64,000 bases of DNA from Paenibacillus amylolyticus (GTDB lineage: Bacteria > Bacillota > Bacilli > Paenibacillales > Paenibacillaceae): positions 62,001-126,000 of the forward strand of contig NZ_RIAS01000009.1 of NCBI RefSeq assembly GCF_003719335.1, given 5' to 3'. Every line of letters begins with the position of its first letter. The stretch's first letter is position 1. Position numbers and translations under genes: made by a program. A model generated the notes under the pieces. The model searched no databases. It was not told the origin of the DNA and worked only from the letters and a program-made list of their open reading frames with translations. Below are positions 1 to 8,784 of this stretch, one piece after another.

Positions 1-2
1 AC

Positions 3-890
3 GCCGAGAACGGGGATGTCATTGACCTGCTTGTGAAGCAGGCGCTCGCTGAAGGTCACACAGCACCGATTCATCATGCACTGACCCGCCCCTCCATGCT
101 GGAGGGAGAAGCGACGGGACGTGCCGCCCGTTTGGCCGCACTGGCGGATTCGCAGCTGTATGTGGTGCATGTTACTTGTGGCGAAGCCGCCGAGCAGATC
201 GCGCGTATGCGTGAGATGGGATACCGAATCTGGGGAGAGACATGTCCGCAATATCTGACGCTGGATCAGTCCATAATGGATCAGCCGGACTTTGAGGGTG
301 CCAAATATGTTTGGTCACCTCCTCTGAGGGAGAAGGGGCATCAGGAAGCGCTGTGGAATGCGCTGCAAAGTGGGCAGTTGCAGACGATTGGTTCGGATCA
401 TTGCTCGTTTAACTTCAAGGGGCAGAAGGATCTGGGCAAAGATGACTTCAACAAAATTCCTAACGGGGGGCCTGTCATTGAGGACCGGCTAAGTATTCTA
501 TATTCGGAGGGCGTAGCGAAAGGCCGGATATCGCTCAATCAATGGGTTGATTTGTGCTCAACCAGGGCCGGCAAATTATTCGGATTATTTCCACAGAAGG
601 GAACCCTCGCGGTAGGGACGGATGCAGATATTGTTATTTTTGACCCTTCCGTAACTAGGATAATTTCGGCGGAAACACATCATATGAACGTGGATTATAG
701 CGCGTTCGAAGGCATGCAGGTGCAGGGGTGCCCGGTGACCGTGTTCTGTCGTGGCGAGTATGTGATACGGGATCGGCAGTATGTGGGCAATGCAGGGGCA
801 GGACAATATGTAAAGCGCAACAAATACGATGCAGGAGCACCGATTCCATCGAGGCAACCGGTGACTGCCGTTCATGGGGGGCGGAACTAA
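3..890 (+). CDS. Dihydropyrimidinase / D-hydantoinase, 3' part only
   Basis: The frame is open from the left edge, so about 295 C-terminal residues of an amidohydrolase of usual length near 460 are present; the true start lies outside the window. The enzyme family hydrolyses cyclic ureides (dihydrouracil, hydantoins) to N-carbamoyl amino acids in the cytosol. Visible family features are the VVHVTCGEAA segment, the ETCPQYL segment, the TIGSDHCSF segment with the metal-site aspartate, the IPNGGP loop and the late GTLAVGTDADIVIFDP segment closing the composite barrel. The stop overlaps the start of the next ORF. A PucR-type regulator gene converges on it, which suggests a role in pyrimidine or purine breakdown. 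Substrate (dihydrouracil versus other hydantoins) cannot be told from sequence alone. Confidence 0.9.
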   Translation, partial: AENGDVIDLLVKQALAEGHTAPIHHALTRPSMLEGEATGRAARLAALADSQLYVVHVTCGEAAEQIARMREMGYRIWGETCPQYLTLDQSIMDQPDFEGAKYVWSPPLREKGHQEALWNALQSGQLQTIGSDHCSFNFKGQKDLGKDDFNKIPNGGPVIEDRLSILYSEGVAKGRISLNQWVDLCSTRAGKLFGLFPQKGTLAVGTDADIVIFDPSVTRIISAETHHMNVDYSAFEGMQVQGCPVTVFCRGEYVIRDRQYVGNAGAGQYVKRNKYDAGAPIPSRQPVTAVHGGRN

Positions 891-1129
891 TGTCGGAACT
901 ACTGTCAGAACACGAGGCATTTGAATTGGAGAAGCTGGCAATTGAGCGTTTGGTTGCACAGGGGTATCGAATCTATTCTGTCCGGGAGCATCTGGAGGGA
1001 GCTCATGTGACATGGGTACATCCTGAGCTTCCGGGAGAAAATGTGGAGCAGTATGTGGGGACAGCCTCGGGCCGAAAGTGGTTCAGCCACATACTCATAC
1101 GTCAGCTACAGGAACAGCGAAGCGCATAG
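890..1129 (+). CDS. Small uncharacterised protein coupled to the dihydropyrimidinase gene
   Basis: A 79-aa ORF whose ATG overlaps the TAA of the preceding hydantoinase gene by one base (TAATG), so the two are probably translationally coupled. The protein is charged and soluble, with no signal peptide or membrane segment, and contains the pattern RIYSVREHLEG followed by HPELPGE. I do not recognise the family. Position suggests an accessory protein of the pyrimidine/hydantoin pathway, but this is inference only. A longer reading of the same frame from 728 would run inside the upstream gene and is not needed, because the overlapping ATG gives a natural start. Confidence 0.65.
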   Translation: MSELLSEHEAFELEKLAIERLVAQGYRIYSVREHLEGAHVTWVHPELPGENVEQYVGTASGRKWFSHILIRQLQEQRSA

Positions 1130-1139
1130 TGTAGTATGT

Positions 1140-1172
1140 GATGGGTATGGCTTGGCTGCCATTTACCCATCT
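1140..1172. terminator. Hairpin between convergent genes, weak terminator candidate
   Basis: GATGGGTA..TGGC and GCCA..TACCCATC can pair around a short loop in the 73-bp gap between the convergent 79-aa ORF and the pucR-like gene. There is no good T run on either side, so termination is only a possibility suggested by the convergent layout. Confidence 0.35.
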
Positions 1173-1202
1173 GAGTCCCTAACACTTCCAGACATATACT
1201 CT

Positions 1203-2918
1203 TTATATAAGTGATCCATGCTCATATTCGTAAGCATAGAGCGCAAGTTCCGTGGCAACCCGTTTCTCGGGTAGAAGGTAGTCTTTTCCCAAAAGCGATT
1301 CAATTTTGTCCAACCGATGGTACAACGTCTGTCTGACGATAAACAGTGCACTTGCCGTCTCTTGTTTGGAGCAGCAAAGTGTCAGGTATTGTTTCAGTGT
1401 AAGGAGTAGCTGACCTCCCTTCTCCGAATCATACCGAATCAGTGGCCCCAAGTATTCGTTGATAAAATCAGTTAAGCTACCGCTCTGTTTCATACTGGCG
1501 ATGATGCGGTAACAGTGCAGGTTACTGTAAAAGGGCTGCTCCATTACTCCGATATCTTTCTGAATACGCAGCGTTTCCTTGGCGGATTCAAGACTCTCTC
1601 GCAGGCGTGGGTATTCCGAATAGTGCTGACCGATACCATACAGACCGGAGAAGAGCTGGTGAGTTTGCTCCTGCTCGTGCTGCCGAAGCTGTTGAATACA
1701 GGACCAAAGATTAGATTTACGAAGAGATGCAACCTGTGGGTCGATGACAATGAGAATGATCTGGAGATTAAGCACAGTACTGTAGAGGGTGAAGCCTTCC
1801 CGGGCAAATACGGAGCGGGCAACGATATTACGCTGGATCAGTATCTTTTGCAGTCTGAGACTGTCGTGCTGCGCAGGACTGCTGTCGAATAACACAACTG
1901 CGGCCTGTCCTGTACAGAGAGCCGGATTTACCGCTGCAAGATATTCATGAATTTCTTTGGCGGAGTGATGTCCGTTTAACCAGTCAATGACCCACATATC
2001 CTCCTTATACCGCCGTTTTTCCTCCATGTACTGGGTACGCATCCAATCCTGGGCTATGGCGGCAGCACATCGCTCCAGCGCATGAAAAACGTACTCGTCG
2101 GATGGGTGCGTGAGATCGGGAATGGGAGGATCAGGGTCTGTGTGTTTGTGAGGGAAAAGGATAAGATCGGCAAAGGTGTACTCCAGTGCCTGGACAGGGA
2201 TGCTGATTGGATTCATTGTGAGCTGCCCGGAAAAAGGGTCTGTTACCTTCACAGCCGCAGCGTTCCCTGTATAACGGTCATGGTTAGCGTGAGCCATCAA
2301 TTCACGCTGTTCCAACCACTGTTGTCTCCGCTTCTCCAGTTGTTCAGGTGGGACATAAGGTATGGCTGTAGCTTCACCTTCCAGCGGATATAAGGCGACA
2401 GCATACCCGGTATTGCGTGACAGCAGACGCAGTAACGGCTGTACACCATCCCCATTCAGCAACAGCTGATGAAAGGAGGTGGTGAGCTGATCCAGTTCCG
2501 CGACCATACGCTGATGACTGCGAATCAGGGCAAAATGCAAATCCTGTGTAATATCAACATACCGGACTTGTTCATGAAACCAGATTAGCGGGAAATCTTC
2601 CGCCTCAGCCAGTTGTTTCATCGCCTCAAGCTGTGATCGCGTATGTTCCCCGAGTTCAATGCATAACCCTGCGGCACCGCAGGCAATCAATTGTTGCAGA
2701 AAAGACAGACCATGCGACTTGCCTTCAGGCCAGCCGATCCCTGTTGTCAGCACCAATTCTCCGCCGCTCAGCAAGCCCCCAATCTCAGGAACCTCCATAA
2801 TATGTACCCAGCGTACGTAGCGCTCCAATGCGCGATGGCTGGCAAGGTACTCGGCCTTGCGAAACACAGGACGTTTCAGCATGTCTCTAACTTGGATATG
2901 AAGCGTGGTCTCCCCCAC
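1203..2918 (-). CDS. PucR family transcriptional regulator
   Basis: A 571-aa regulator with the PucR N-terminal purine-catabolism domain (start of the protein to about residue 120; IMEVPEIGGLLSGGELVLTTG is typical) and a C-terminal PucR/CdaR helix-turn-helix of the HTH_30 type (FIVRQTLYHRLDKIESLLG near the end). Family members sense purine- or nitrogen-related metabolites and control catabolic genes; the convergent dihydropyrimidinase gene is the obvious candidate target. I chose GTG at 2918 because GGCGGTGATC, a very good match to the anti-Shine-Dalgarno sequence, lies 7 bases before it. An ATG at 2939 in the same frame adds seven residues but has no ribosome site. The ligand is unknown. Confidence 0.85.
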   Translation of the reverse strand: MGETTLHIQVRDMLKRPVFRKAEYLASHRALERYVRWVHIMEVPEIGGLLSGGELVLTTGIGWPEGKSHGLSFLQQLIACGAAGLCIELGEHTRSQLEAMKQLAEAEDFPLIWFHEQVRYVDITQDLHFALIRSHQRMVAELDQLTTSFHQLLLNGDGVQPLLRLLSRNTGYAVALYPLEGEATAIPYVPPEQLEKRRQQWLEQRELMAHANHDRYTGNAAAVKVTDPFSGQLTMNPISIPVQALEYTFADLILFPHKHTDPDPPIPDLTHPSDEYVFHALERCAAAIAQDWMRTQYMEEKRRYKEDMWVIDWLNGHHSAKEIHEYLAAVNPALCTGQAAVVLFDSSPAQHDSLRLQKILIQRNIVARSVFAREGFTLYSTVLNLQIILIVIDPQVASLRKSNLWSCIQQLRQHEQEQTHQLFSGLYGIGQHYSEYPRLRESLESAKETLRIQKDIGVMEQPFYSNLHCYRIIASMKQSGSLTDFINEYLGPLIRYDSEKGGQLLLTLKQYLTLCCSKQETASALFIVRQTLYHRLDKIESLLGKDYLLPEKRVATELALYAYEYEHGSLI

Positions 2919-3141
2919 ACGATCACCGCCCTTTCCCATGACTCATCTGTAGATTTGATACAAAGGGTACTGGATTTAGGGTGTTTGCTTGCTGGATTTT
3001 TAAAGATAAGTATACGTTTATTCAGAATAGATGAGATTAAACCTGACGCTCATTTGGTCTAGATAACAAAAATAATTCATCTTTTTGTTATGCATCTAAA
3101 ATGGGCAGCAGATATATGTTCGTCTTTTTTACGTCGAAACG

Positions 3142-3201
3142 AAAAAAAATGCCCTTGATCAGGCACGGGAATCATTACAGATTCCAGTACCCGTCAAGGG
3201 C
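3142..3201 (-). terminator. Intrinsic terminator of the RND exporter gene
   Basis: On the minus strand GCCCTTGA..GGAATC pairs with GATTCC..TCAAGGGC, followed by a run of eight T. It sits about 50 bases after the stop of the exporter gene and separates it from the pucR-like gene. The 310-bp spacer also holds the pucR-side upstream region, where I see no clear promoter. Confidence 0.8.
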
Positions 3202-3252
3202 AAAGCTTTGCTTGCGATCACATCTGAATCGTGGGGATAACGCTAGACTGAA

Positions 3253-6200
3253 TTAATCGACGATTTTTTTCTTTTTGAATTTCATCAGGAACTCATAAAC
3301 GATCGGCACGATGACCAGCGTAAGCAGTGTAGAACTGATCAGACCACCGATAACGGTAATACCGAGTCCTTTCGAGATGATACCTGCACTTTCTTCGAGA
3401 CCTGTTACCAGTGGCAGCAGGGCACCAATCGTTGCGAGAGCGGTCATCAGGATTGGACGCAGACGTGTAGCTCCTGCTTCCAGCAGCGCTTCACGCGTCG
3501 TGAGTCCTTCATTTTCCTTATGAATAACACGGTCAATCAATACAATGGCGTTGGTAACAACGATACCAATCAGCATTAGTGCACCCATCATAGCAGATAC
3601 GTCGAGTGTACCGCCTGCGATGAACAAACCAACCATGATCCCGATTACGGTAAACGGCAGGGAGAACAGGATTGCGAATGGTGCAAGTCCGCCGCCAAAC
3701 GTCACGACAAGCACGAAGTATACAATTGCAATAGCTGCCAGCATCGCCAGACCGAGCTGTGTAAAGGTGTCATTAATCTGTTCGGTTGTACCGCCAAACT
3801 TCACTTCAACACCATCTGGCAAGTCCAGTTTGTCGATGTTTGCTTTCAAGTTCTGTGAAGCCTTCGTCACATCGGAAGCCAGAATGTTCGCTGTCACCTG
3901 TACAACCACTTTGCCATCAATGCGCATAATGGAGTTTGGTGAAGTGCCTTCTTCCACTTTGGCTACATCCTTGATTGGAACCTGGATACCTAGCGGTGAA
4001 GTGACCTTTTCATTTTCAATATCCTTGATGCTGCTGAACGTTTTGTTGTCCGTTTCTACATAGACTTTGTACGTTTTGTTGTCGATATCCACTTCGGTAA
4101 GAACCGGACGTTCACGTACAGGGCTCAGTGCCATTGCCAGTTGACCTGCCGTGAGTCCGAGTTTGCTCAACTTCTCCTGATCGGCAACGAGCGTGTACTG
4201 ACCGTAGGTGTCGGAGATGGTGGTATCTGCTTTTTCAAAAGAGTCCTTATCCGCCTGAACCAGTTTCAGGACTTCTTCAGCCACAGGTTTCAACTGCTCT
4301 ACATTGTCGCCGTAGATGGACAGGCTCAAGTTGCTGCCCCCGAATCCGCCAGACATGTCGAGTTCACTCCATGTACCTTTGGTCACCTCTTTTTGCAAAC
4401 CTTCAACCAGTTGTGTTTTCACATCGGTAAAGTCTTTGGTGTCTTTATTGTATTGGATGTAGAAGAGCGCGGAGTTTCCGCCGCCTCCACCCATGCTAGC
4501 GAGCGGGCTGCCGCCGCCGATGGAATATTGCATCTTCTCCAAACCTGGCTGTTTCAGTAACCATTTCTCAGCAACGAGGGCTTCTTTTTCAACATCTTCA
4601 CGAAGTGAGCCCGTTTCCGGACTATACGTGATCGTAACGAATTTGTCCTTTTGCTCCGGCAGGAAACTTGTGCCAATGAATGGGTACAGGAACAAGCTGC
4701 CGACCAATAGTAGAACCGCAATAAGAACGGTAATGATTTTATGAGAGAGCGTCCAGTTCAACAGACGTTTGTAGCTTTCAGCCAATTTGCCCGGCTTCTC
4801 TTCATGGTTTTGTTTGTTCTTGATTCCTTTGTGGAACAGGCTGTGTGCCAGCATCGGAACAATGGTGATTGCAACCAGCAGGGAAGCCAGCAGGGCGAAA
4901 ACCATCGTTAAGGCGAATGGCATGAACAGCTCTCCGACCATACCGCTAACGAGTGCCAGCGGCAAGAATACCGCAATCGTTACAATTGTCGAGGAGAGGA
5001 TCGGGATAAACATTTCGCGAGTTGCTTCACGAACCAAATCCCGGCCTTTGAGCTTCTCGTTTTTGAGTGTCAGCCTACGATAGATGTTCTCGATAACAAC
5101 GATGGAGTCGTCGACAACCCGGCCGATCGCAACCGTCATTGCTCCGAGTGTCATCATGTTCAAGGTGATGTCCATCAGGTTGAGCGCCGTCAATGCCATG
5201 AGCAAGGAGAGCGGAATCGAAATAATGGAGATAATCGTTGAACGGATGTTACGCAGGAAGATCAGAATAATCAGAATCGCGAACAAGGCACCAAATACGG
5301 CTTTGCCCAACATCGTGTTGACGGAATCCTGGATAGGCTGACCTTGGTCAAGCAGGATCGTCAGTTCTGCATTTTTAAATTGCTTTTGCAGTTCTTCGGC
5401 TTTACTTTTGACGGCCTTAACCACGTCCACCGTATTGGCATCGTTGGATTTCACTACGGAAATACCGATGGATTCCTTGCCGTTCGTGCGGGAGATGGAC
5501 TCGGCTTGACCGATGACCTCAATTTTGGCAATGTCGCTCAGCTTCACGGTTGGGATGCCAGCTGCGCTTGCAGCACCTGCGGAACCGGATGGGTTCGCTG
5601 CTGCAGCATTGCCGCTGCCAGCTTGACCTGCTGCGGGATTGGAACCTTGCGCAGCACCAGCTGCATCTTGTCCAGCTTGAGCCGATGGATCAGTAGTTTG
5701 ACCTGTAGCTTGACCGTTTTGCGCACCGCCACCTTGGGAAGCCCCTGGCGTAGACGCACCTTGTTCTGTAGCCGCTCCAGTACCTTGGCCTGCAGAAGCA
5801 CCAGCGCCAGCTCCGCTTGGTACGACTGGAATCGCTAGGTTTTTCAGATCATCGAGTCCGATGATATTGCCGTCCACAACCACGGCTTTCTGGGATTTAT
5901 CCAGTTCGAATAGGCCGAGCGGTACACGAATGGATGAACCCTTAACGATTCCGTTCACCGTATCTTCGCTTAGACCGAGTTCAGCCATTTTGGCTTGATC
6001 AAACGTTAATTGCACTTCTTTAACGTACTGACCGGACACTTGAACCTGAGCTACACCATCAATATCTTCTAGTGCAGGTTTGATATCCGATTCTACGAGC
6101 CGTGTCAGTTCTTCCAAATCCCCGCCGTCTTTGTCAGACAAACTGAGGGATACAACCGGGAACGAGTTAATGCTGAATTTGGAGATCGTTGGTTTCTGCA

Positions 6201-6564
6201 CACTGTCGGGCAATTGCACCTCGTTCAGTGCTTCACGAACCGTAGCTGTCGCGTTCGTCAGGTCGGTTCCATAGTCGAATTCCAGCGTGATGGATGCCGC
6301 ATTCTCCATGGAAGTGGAGGTGACGGTCTTCACGCCATCGAGGTTGCGCAGCTTCTGTTCCAGCGGCTTCGTGACATCTTCTACAATACCTTCTGGAGCG
6401 GCACCCGGATCGATCGCCGTGACATTCAGAAACGGTACATTGATGTTCGGGATGGTCTCCTGCTTCATCGTCATTCCGCTGTACAAGCCTGCGAATGAGA
6501 TGATGATGGTCAGAATCCAGATTGCAAACTTGTTGTTCAGTGAAAAGTTAATAATCCCTTTCAT
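3253..6564 (-). CDS. swrC: RND family efflux transporter, SwrC/AcrB type
   Basis: An 1103-aa resistance-nodulation-division exporter driven by the proton gradient. It shows the N-terminal TM1 (NKFAIWILTIIISFAGLYSG), the first porter domain, TM2-TM6 with the GAMTVAIGRVVDDSIVVIEN block carrying the proton-relay aspartates, the second porter domain and TM7-12 with MGALMLIGIVVTNAIVLID. In B. subtilis the homologue SwrC (YerP) is linked to surfactin resistance and swarming. Residues about 249-337 are an inserted Gly/Ala/Gln/Ser-rich tract with no family counterpart known to me (see findings). The gene lies 33 bp behind a TetR-type regulator and is probably co-transcribed with it. No periplasmic adaptor or outer-membrane gene is present, as expected for a Gram-positive. 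The symbol is by family likeness; the substrate is unproven. Confidence 0.88.
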   Translation of the reverse strand: MKGIINFSLNNKFAIWILTIIISFAGLYSGMTMKQETIPNINVPFLNVTAIDPGAAPEGIVEDVTKPLEQKLRNLDGVKTVTSTSMENAASITLEFDYGTDLTNATATVREALNEVQLPDSVQKPTISKFSINSFPVVSLSLSDKDGGDLEELTRLVESDIKPALEDIDGVAQVQVSGQYVKEVQLTFDQAKMAELGLSEDTVNGIVKGSSIRVPLGLFELDKSQKAVVVDGNIIGLDDLKNLAIPVVPSGAGAGASAGQGTGAATEQGASTPGASQGGGAQNGQATGQTTDPSAQAGQDAAGAAQGSNPAAGQAGSGNAAAANPSGSAGAASAAGIPTVKLSDIAKIEVIGQAESISRTNGKESIGISVVKSNDANTVDVVKAVKSKAEELQKQFKNAELTILLDQGQPIQDSVNTMLGKAVFGALFAILIILIFLRNIRSTIISIISIPLSLLMALTALNLMDITLNMMTLGAMTVAIGRVVDDSIVVIENIYRRLTLKNEKLKGRDLVREATREMFIPILSSTIVTIAVFLPLALVSGMVGELFMPFALTMVFALLASLLVAITIVPMLAHSLFHKGIKNKQNHEEKPGKLAESYKRLLNWTLSHKIITVLIAVLLLVGSLFLYPFIGTSFLPEQKDKFVTITYSPETGSLREDVEKEALVAEKWLLKQPGLEKMQYSIGGGSPLASMGGGGGNSALFYIQYNKDTKDFTDVKTQLVEGLQKEVTKGTWSELDMSGGFGGSNLSLSIYGDNVEQLKPVAEEVLKLVQADKDSFEKADTTISDTYGQYTLVADQEKLSKLGLTAGQLAMALSPVRERPVLTEVDIDNKTYKVYVETDNKTFSSIKDIENEKVTSPLGIQVPIKDVAKVEEGTSPNSIMRIDGKVVVQVTANILASDVTKASQNLKANIDKLDLPDGVEVKFGGTTEQINDTFTQLGLAMLAAIAIVYFVLVVTFGGGLAPFAILFSLPFTVIGIMVGLFIAGGTLDVSAMMGALMLIGIVVTNAIVLIDRVIHKENEGLTTREALLEAGATRLRPILMTALATIGALLPLVTGLEESAGIISKGLGITVIGGLISSTLLTLVIVPIVYEFLMKFKKKKIVD

Positions 6565-6597
6565 ACGTTGGTTTCTTCTCCTCTCTGTTTCTCCTGT

Positions 6598-7545
6598 TTA
6601 TGTGTTTGACGAGTCAGCCTGGATAAACCGGTTATACATGGTATCCATAATGTGCTGGAGCTCGGAGTGCATCGGCTCAAGGATAGTTATCCCTTCCAGG
6701 TTGCGCATCATACCGAGAATGATGGCACGCCTTGGCATAAATTCCATGATCTCTTGCCTTAGTATGGCTATGGTCTCAAGCACATCATTTTTTGATTGAC
6801 CGCTGGGCAGGTCGCTTGATGCGATATCTTGCATCTGTTTCAGAATATGGACGGGATGCCGCAACATGGCTGCATCCGGTTGGGGCTCAGCAATCCAGGC
6901 AGGCCACTGATCCAGAGAAATCAGAGGTTCTGGCCGATGCTGGAGGCAGCCCTGTGCTGCATAATCCATCATCTGTAAAAGATGTGTAGCCATCTTATTG
7001 ACCGTAAGGGAAGGCATTTCGGTAAACCAGATTTTGACGTACGACAGGAAAAGTCCATGTGTCAGCAGGATAAGATCAATCGTATAAGGCTCGATCTCGG
7101 AGCCGTACAGATCTTCCAGTTTACTTTTGAACCAATGCAACGTACGTATCTCAATATCTCTTTGCTGAGGGGTGCAGTGCTCCTTGCGCTGTTGTTCATC
7201 ATCCATCATCATGCTGCGTAGCTGGACACGTAAAAATTCCTTCAATTCCGCGACATGCGTTAGCAGCACCTCAATCTGTTTATGTAGCCGTTCTCTGGAA
7301 GTCAGGCTGCTTTCATGTTCAATCTGGGACATCTCATCCATAAGAATGTATACACAGTACTCCAGCGTACTGGCCTCCAGTTCCTCTTTGGATTTGAACA
7401 TCAGATATAAGCTGCCTTTAGACATCCCGCATAATTCGGCAATCTCCTGCATGGAGGTTGCGGCGCTGCCCTTGGCCGAAAACAGCTTGAGTGCTGTGGT
7501 GATAACCAGTTTTCTTTTTTCATTCATCCCATGGATCGGGTTCAT
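6598..7545 (-). CDS. TetR family regulator of the RND exporter
   Basis: A 315-aa TetR-type repressor. The N-terminal helix-turn-helix (KLFSAKGSAATSMQEIAELC followed by GMSKGSLYLMFKSKEEL) is canonical; the long C-terminal part is the ligand-sensing region and is larger than in most TetR proteins (about 200 aa). It precedes the exporter gene by 33 bp, and a TTGAC-N6-GTCAA operator lies over its own promoter, which predicts autorepression and drug-responsive control of the pump. Start is ambiguous: ATG at 7545 is chosen, with GAGGTGA about 14 bases upstream; GTG at 7560 overlaps that ribosome site, and a further ATG lies at 7527. Confidence 0.85.
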   Translation of the reverse strand: MNPIHGMNEKRKLVITTALKLFSAKGSAATSMQEIAELCGMSKGSLYLMFKSKEELEASTLEYCVYILMDEMSQIEHESSLTSRERLHKQIEVLLTHVAELKEFLRVQLRSMMMDDEQQRKEHCTPQQRDIEIRTLHWFKSKLEDLYGSEIEPYTIDLILLTHGLFLSYVKIWFTEMPSLTVNKMATHLLQMMDYAAQGCLQHRPEPLISLDQWPAWIAEPQPDAAMLRHPVHILKQMQDIASSDLPSGQSKNDVLETIAILRQEIMEFMPRRAIILGMMRNLEGITILEPMHSELQHIMDTMYNRFIQADSSNT

Positions 7546-7587
7546 TAAGGGTATGTTCACCTCGCTGGGAACTCTTGAGTTCTTATA

Positions 7588-7637
7588 TTGACTTTGTGGT
7601 CAAACTAAGTATAAACGATGTGTATGGAGGATTACAA
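7588..7637 (-). promoter_or_regulatory. Promoter and operator of the tetR-RND operon
   Basis: On the minus strand TTGTAA (7637-7632), an 18-bp spacer and TATACT (7613-7608) form a promoter. The inverted repeat TTGAC-N6-GTCAA at 7588-7603 falls at the predicted transcription start. This is a typical place and form for a TetR-type autoregulatory operator. Confidence 0.55.
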
Positions 7638-7675
7638 ATGTGCACGATATAGGGGGAGAGAGTCGAAAAGTAGAT

Positions 7676-8100
7676 TCAGAGAAGAACCGAGAATAGAACT
7701 CAGAAAGAATTGCTAAAGAATTGCTAAAAAACTGAGAAAAGAATTGAGATAAGACATCTAGAAAAGAACTGAGATAAGAATTGAGAAAATAAAGTACATT
7801 ATACAAGATACAAGCCGTAAACTTATACGTTGCACTTTTGGGAGATGGGGATGGAAGAATGCATAAAGGGCGCATCGAAGACGCATAAAGGAAGCATCGA
7901 AAACGCATCAAGAAGGATTCAAGTATGCAGGCCTGGCCGCACGGCTGATCATCTTGATGCGCCAAACTCATTACATCACGTGCCAGGAGATGCGTACTGT
8001 GCAAACACAACGAAAACACATCAACACATCAATAACATCAACACATTAAGAACATCAATAACATCAATAACATCAAGAACGTTAAGAACACATTAAGAAA
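7676..8100. repeat. Fields of degenerate short tandem repeats
   Basis: Three consecutive fields fill this non-coding DNA. At about 7676-7796 a 11-12 bp unit close to AAGAATTGAGAT recurs roughly ten times. At 7855-7915 a 11-12 bp unit alternates between CGCATAAAGGA and AGCATCGAAAA. At 8012-8098 a 9-10 bp unit close to AACACATCA recurs about ten times. Copies differ by point changes and small length changes. No gene with a ribosome site is visible between the tetR-like gene and the 43-aa gene at 8785; long open frames here are by-products of the repeats. Confidence 0.75.
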
Positions 8101-8136
8101 GCTTCAAGGGCGACTCAAGAACATATCGAAAATTTA

Positions 8137-8337
8137 TTCTAACGATCACGGCAGAGCTTATTTGAGCAATATACATCCTTTTGAAATTCTAACGATCACC
8201 AGAAACCTTAATTTGCAGAAAACACAAGTTAAACGTGCACTTTCGCATCAAAATCCTTAAATAAGCTCTCCTGTGATCGTTAGAAATATAAAACTTGTAA
8301 TTTGGCCCAAATAGCGTTACTGGTGATCGTTAGAATT
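8137..8337. repeat. Interspersed palindromic repeat, copy 1 (F-F-R-R)
   Basis: The 13-mer TTCTAACGATCAC occurs forward at 8137 and 8187 and inverted (GTGATCGTTAGAA) ending at 8285 and 8337. Each core is followed by a less conserved tail such as GAGCTTATTTG or AGCGCTATTTG. Forward cores are 50 bp apart, inverted ones 52 bp apart, and the inner pair spans 99 bp. The same geometry recurs at 23511-23660. Confidence 0.85.
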
Positions 8338-8359
8338 AAAATGCATGCACCGCGCTACT

Positions 8360-8560
8360 TCGGAAAGGAAAGGAAAGGAAAAGAGAGAACAAACGAAGGA
8401 ATATCGAATGAAGGGAAGTAAGCCAAGCAAAACAGAAAAACAAGAAAGGGTAAGTAAAGTAAAGTAAAGTAAAGTAAAGTAAAGTGAAGAAGTGAAGTGA
8501 AGTATAGAAGTAAAGAAAAGAAGAAAAGAAGAAAAGAAAAGAAGAAAAGGAAGTGGGGCG
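8360..8560. repeat. Polypurine microsatellites, (GGAAA)n, (AAAGT)n and (AAAAGAAG)n
   Basis: The plus strand is almost pure A/G here. GGAAA repeats at about 8364-8384, AAAGT repeats six to seven times at 8452-8486, and an AAAAGAAG-like unit recurs at 8513-8550. The A-rich purine bias continues to about 8780. Open frames on the minus strand across this stretch code for low-complexity Phe/Leu/Ser runs and are not credible genes. Confidence 0.8.
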
Positions 8561-8784
8561 AAAGCGAAGGAGAGCGCAAACAGAAAGAAATGAAAGTAAA
8601 CCAATGTAATTAAAATAGATTAGAGTAATTAAAGAAGATATAGAAAGAAGATATAGTACAGTCTCAATAAAAGAAATTAAAAAATAAAAAAGGAATAAAT
8701 GAAAATCCAAGCAAAGCATTGCGAGTCTAAGCAAAAAGAGCAAGTAAACGGAAGAGAAGATGAAAGGAAAGACAGAGAAGCAGA

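Noticed and set aside
3210..3250. GGGGATAACGC near 3233 as a further member of the nested-hairpin family
   Set aside because: Only the short 3' string matches; there is no TTATCCCC partner and no outer arms.
7676..8100. CRISPR array
   Set aside because: The repeats are short, degenerate and directly abutting with no unique spacers, and no cas genes are near.
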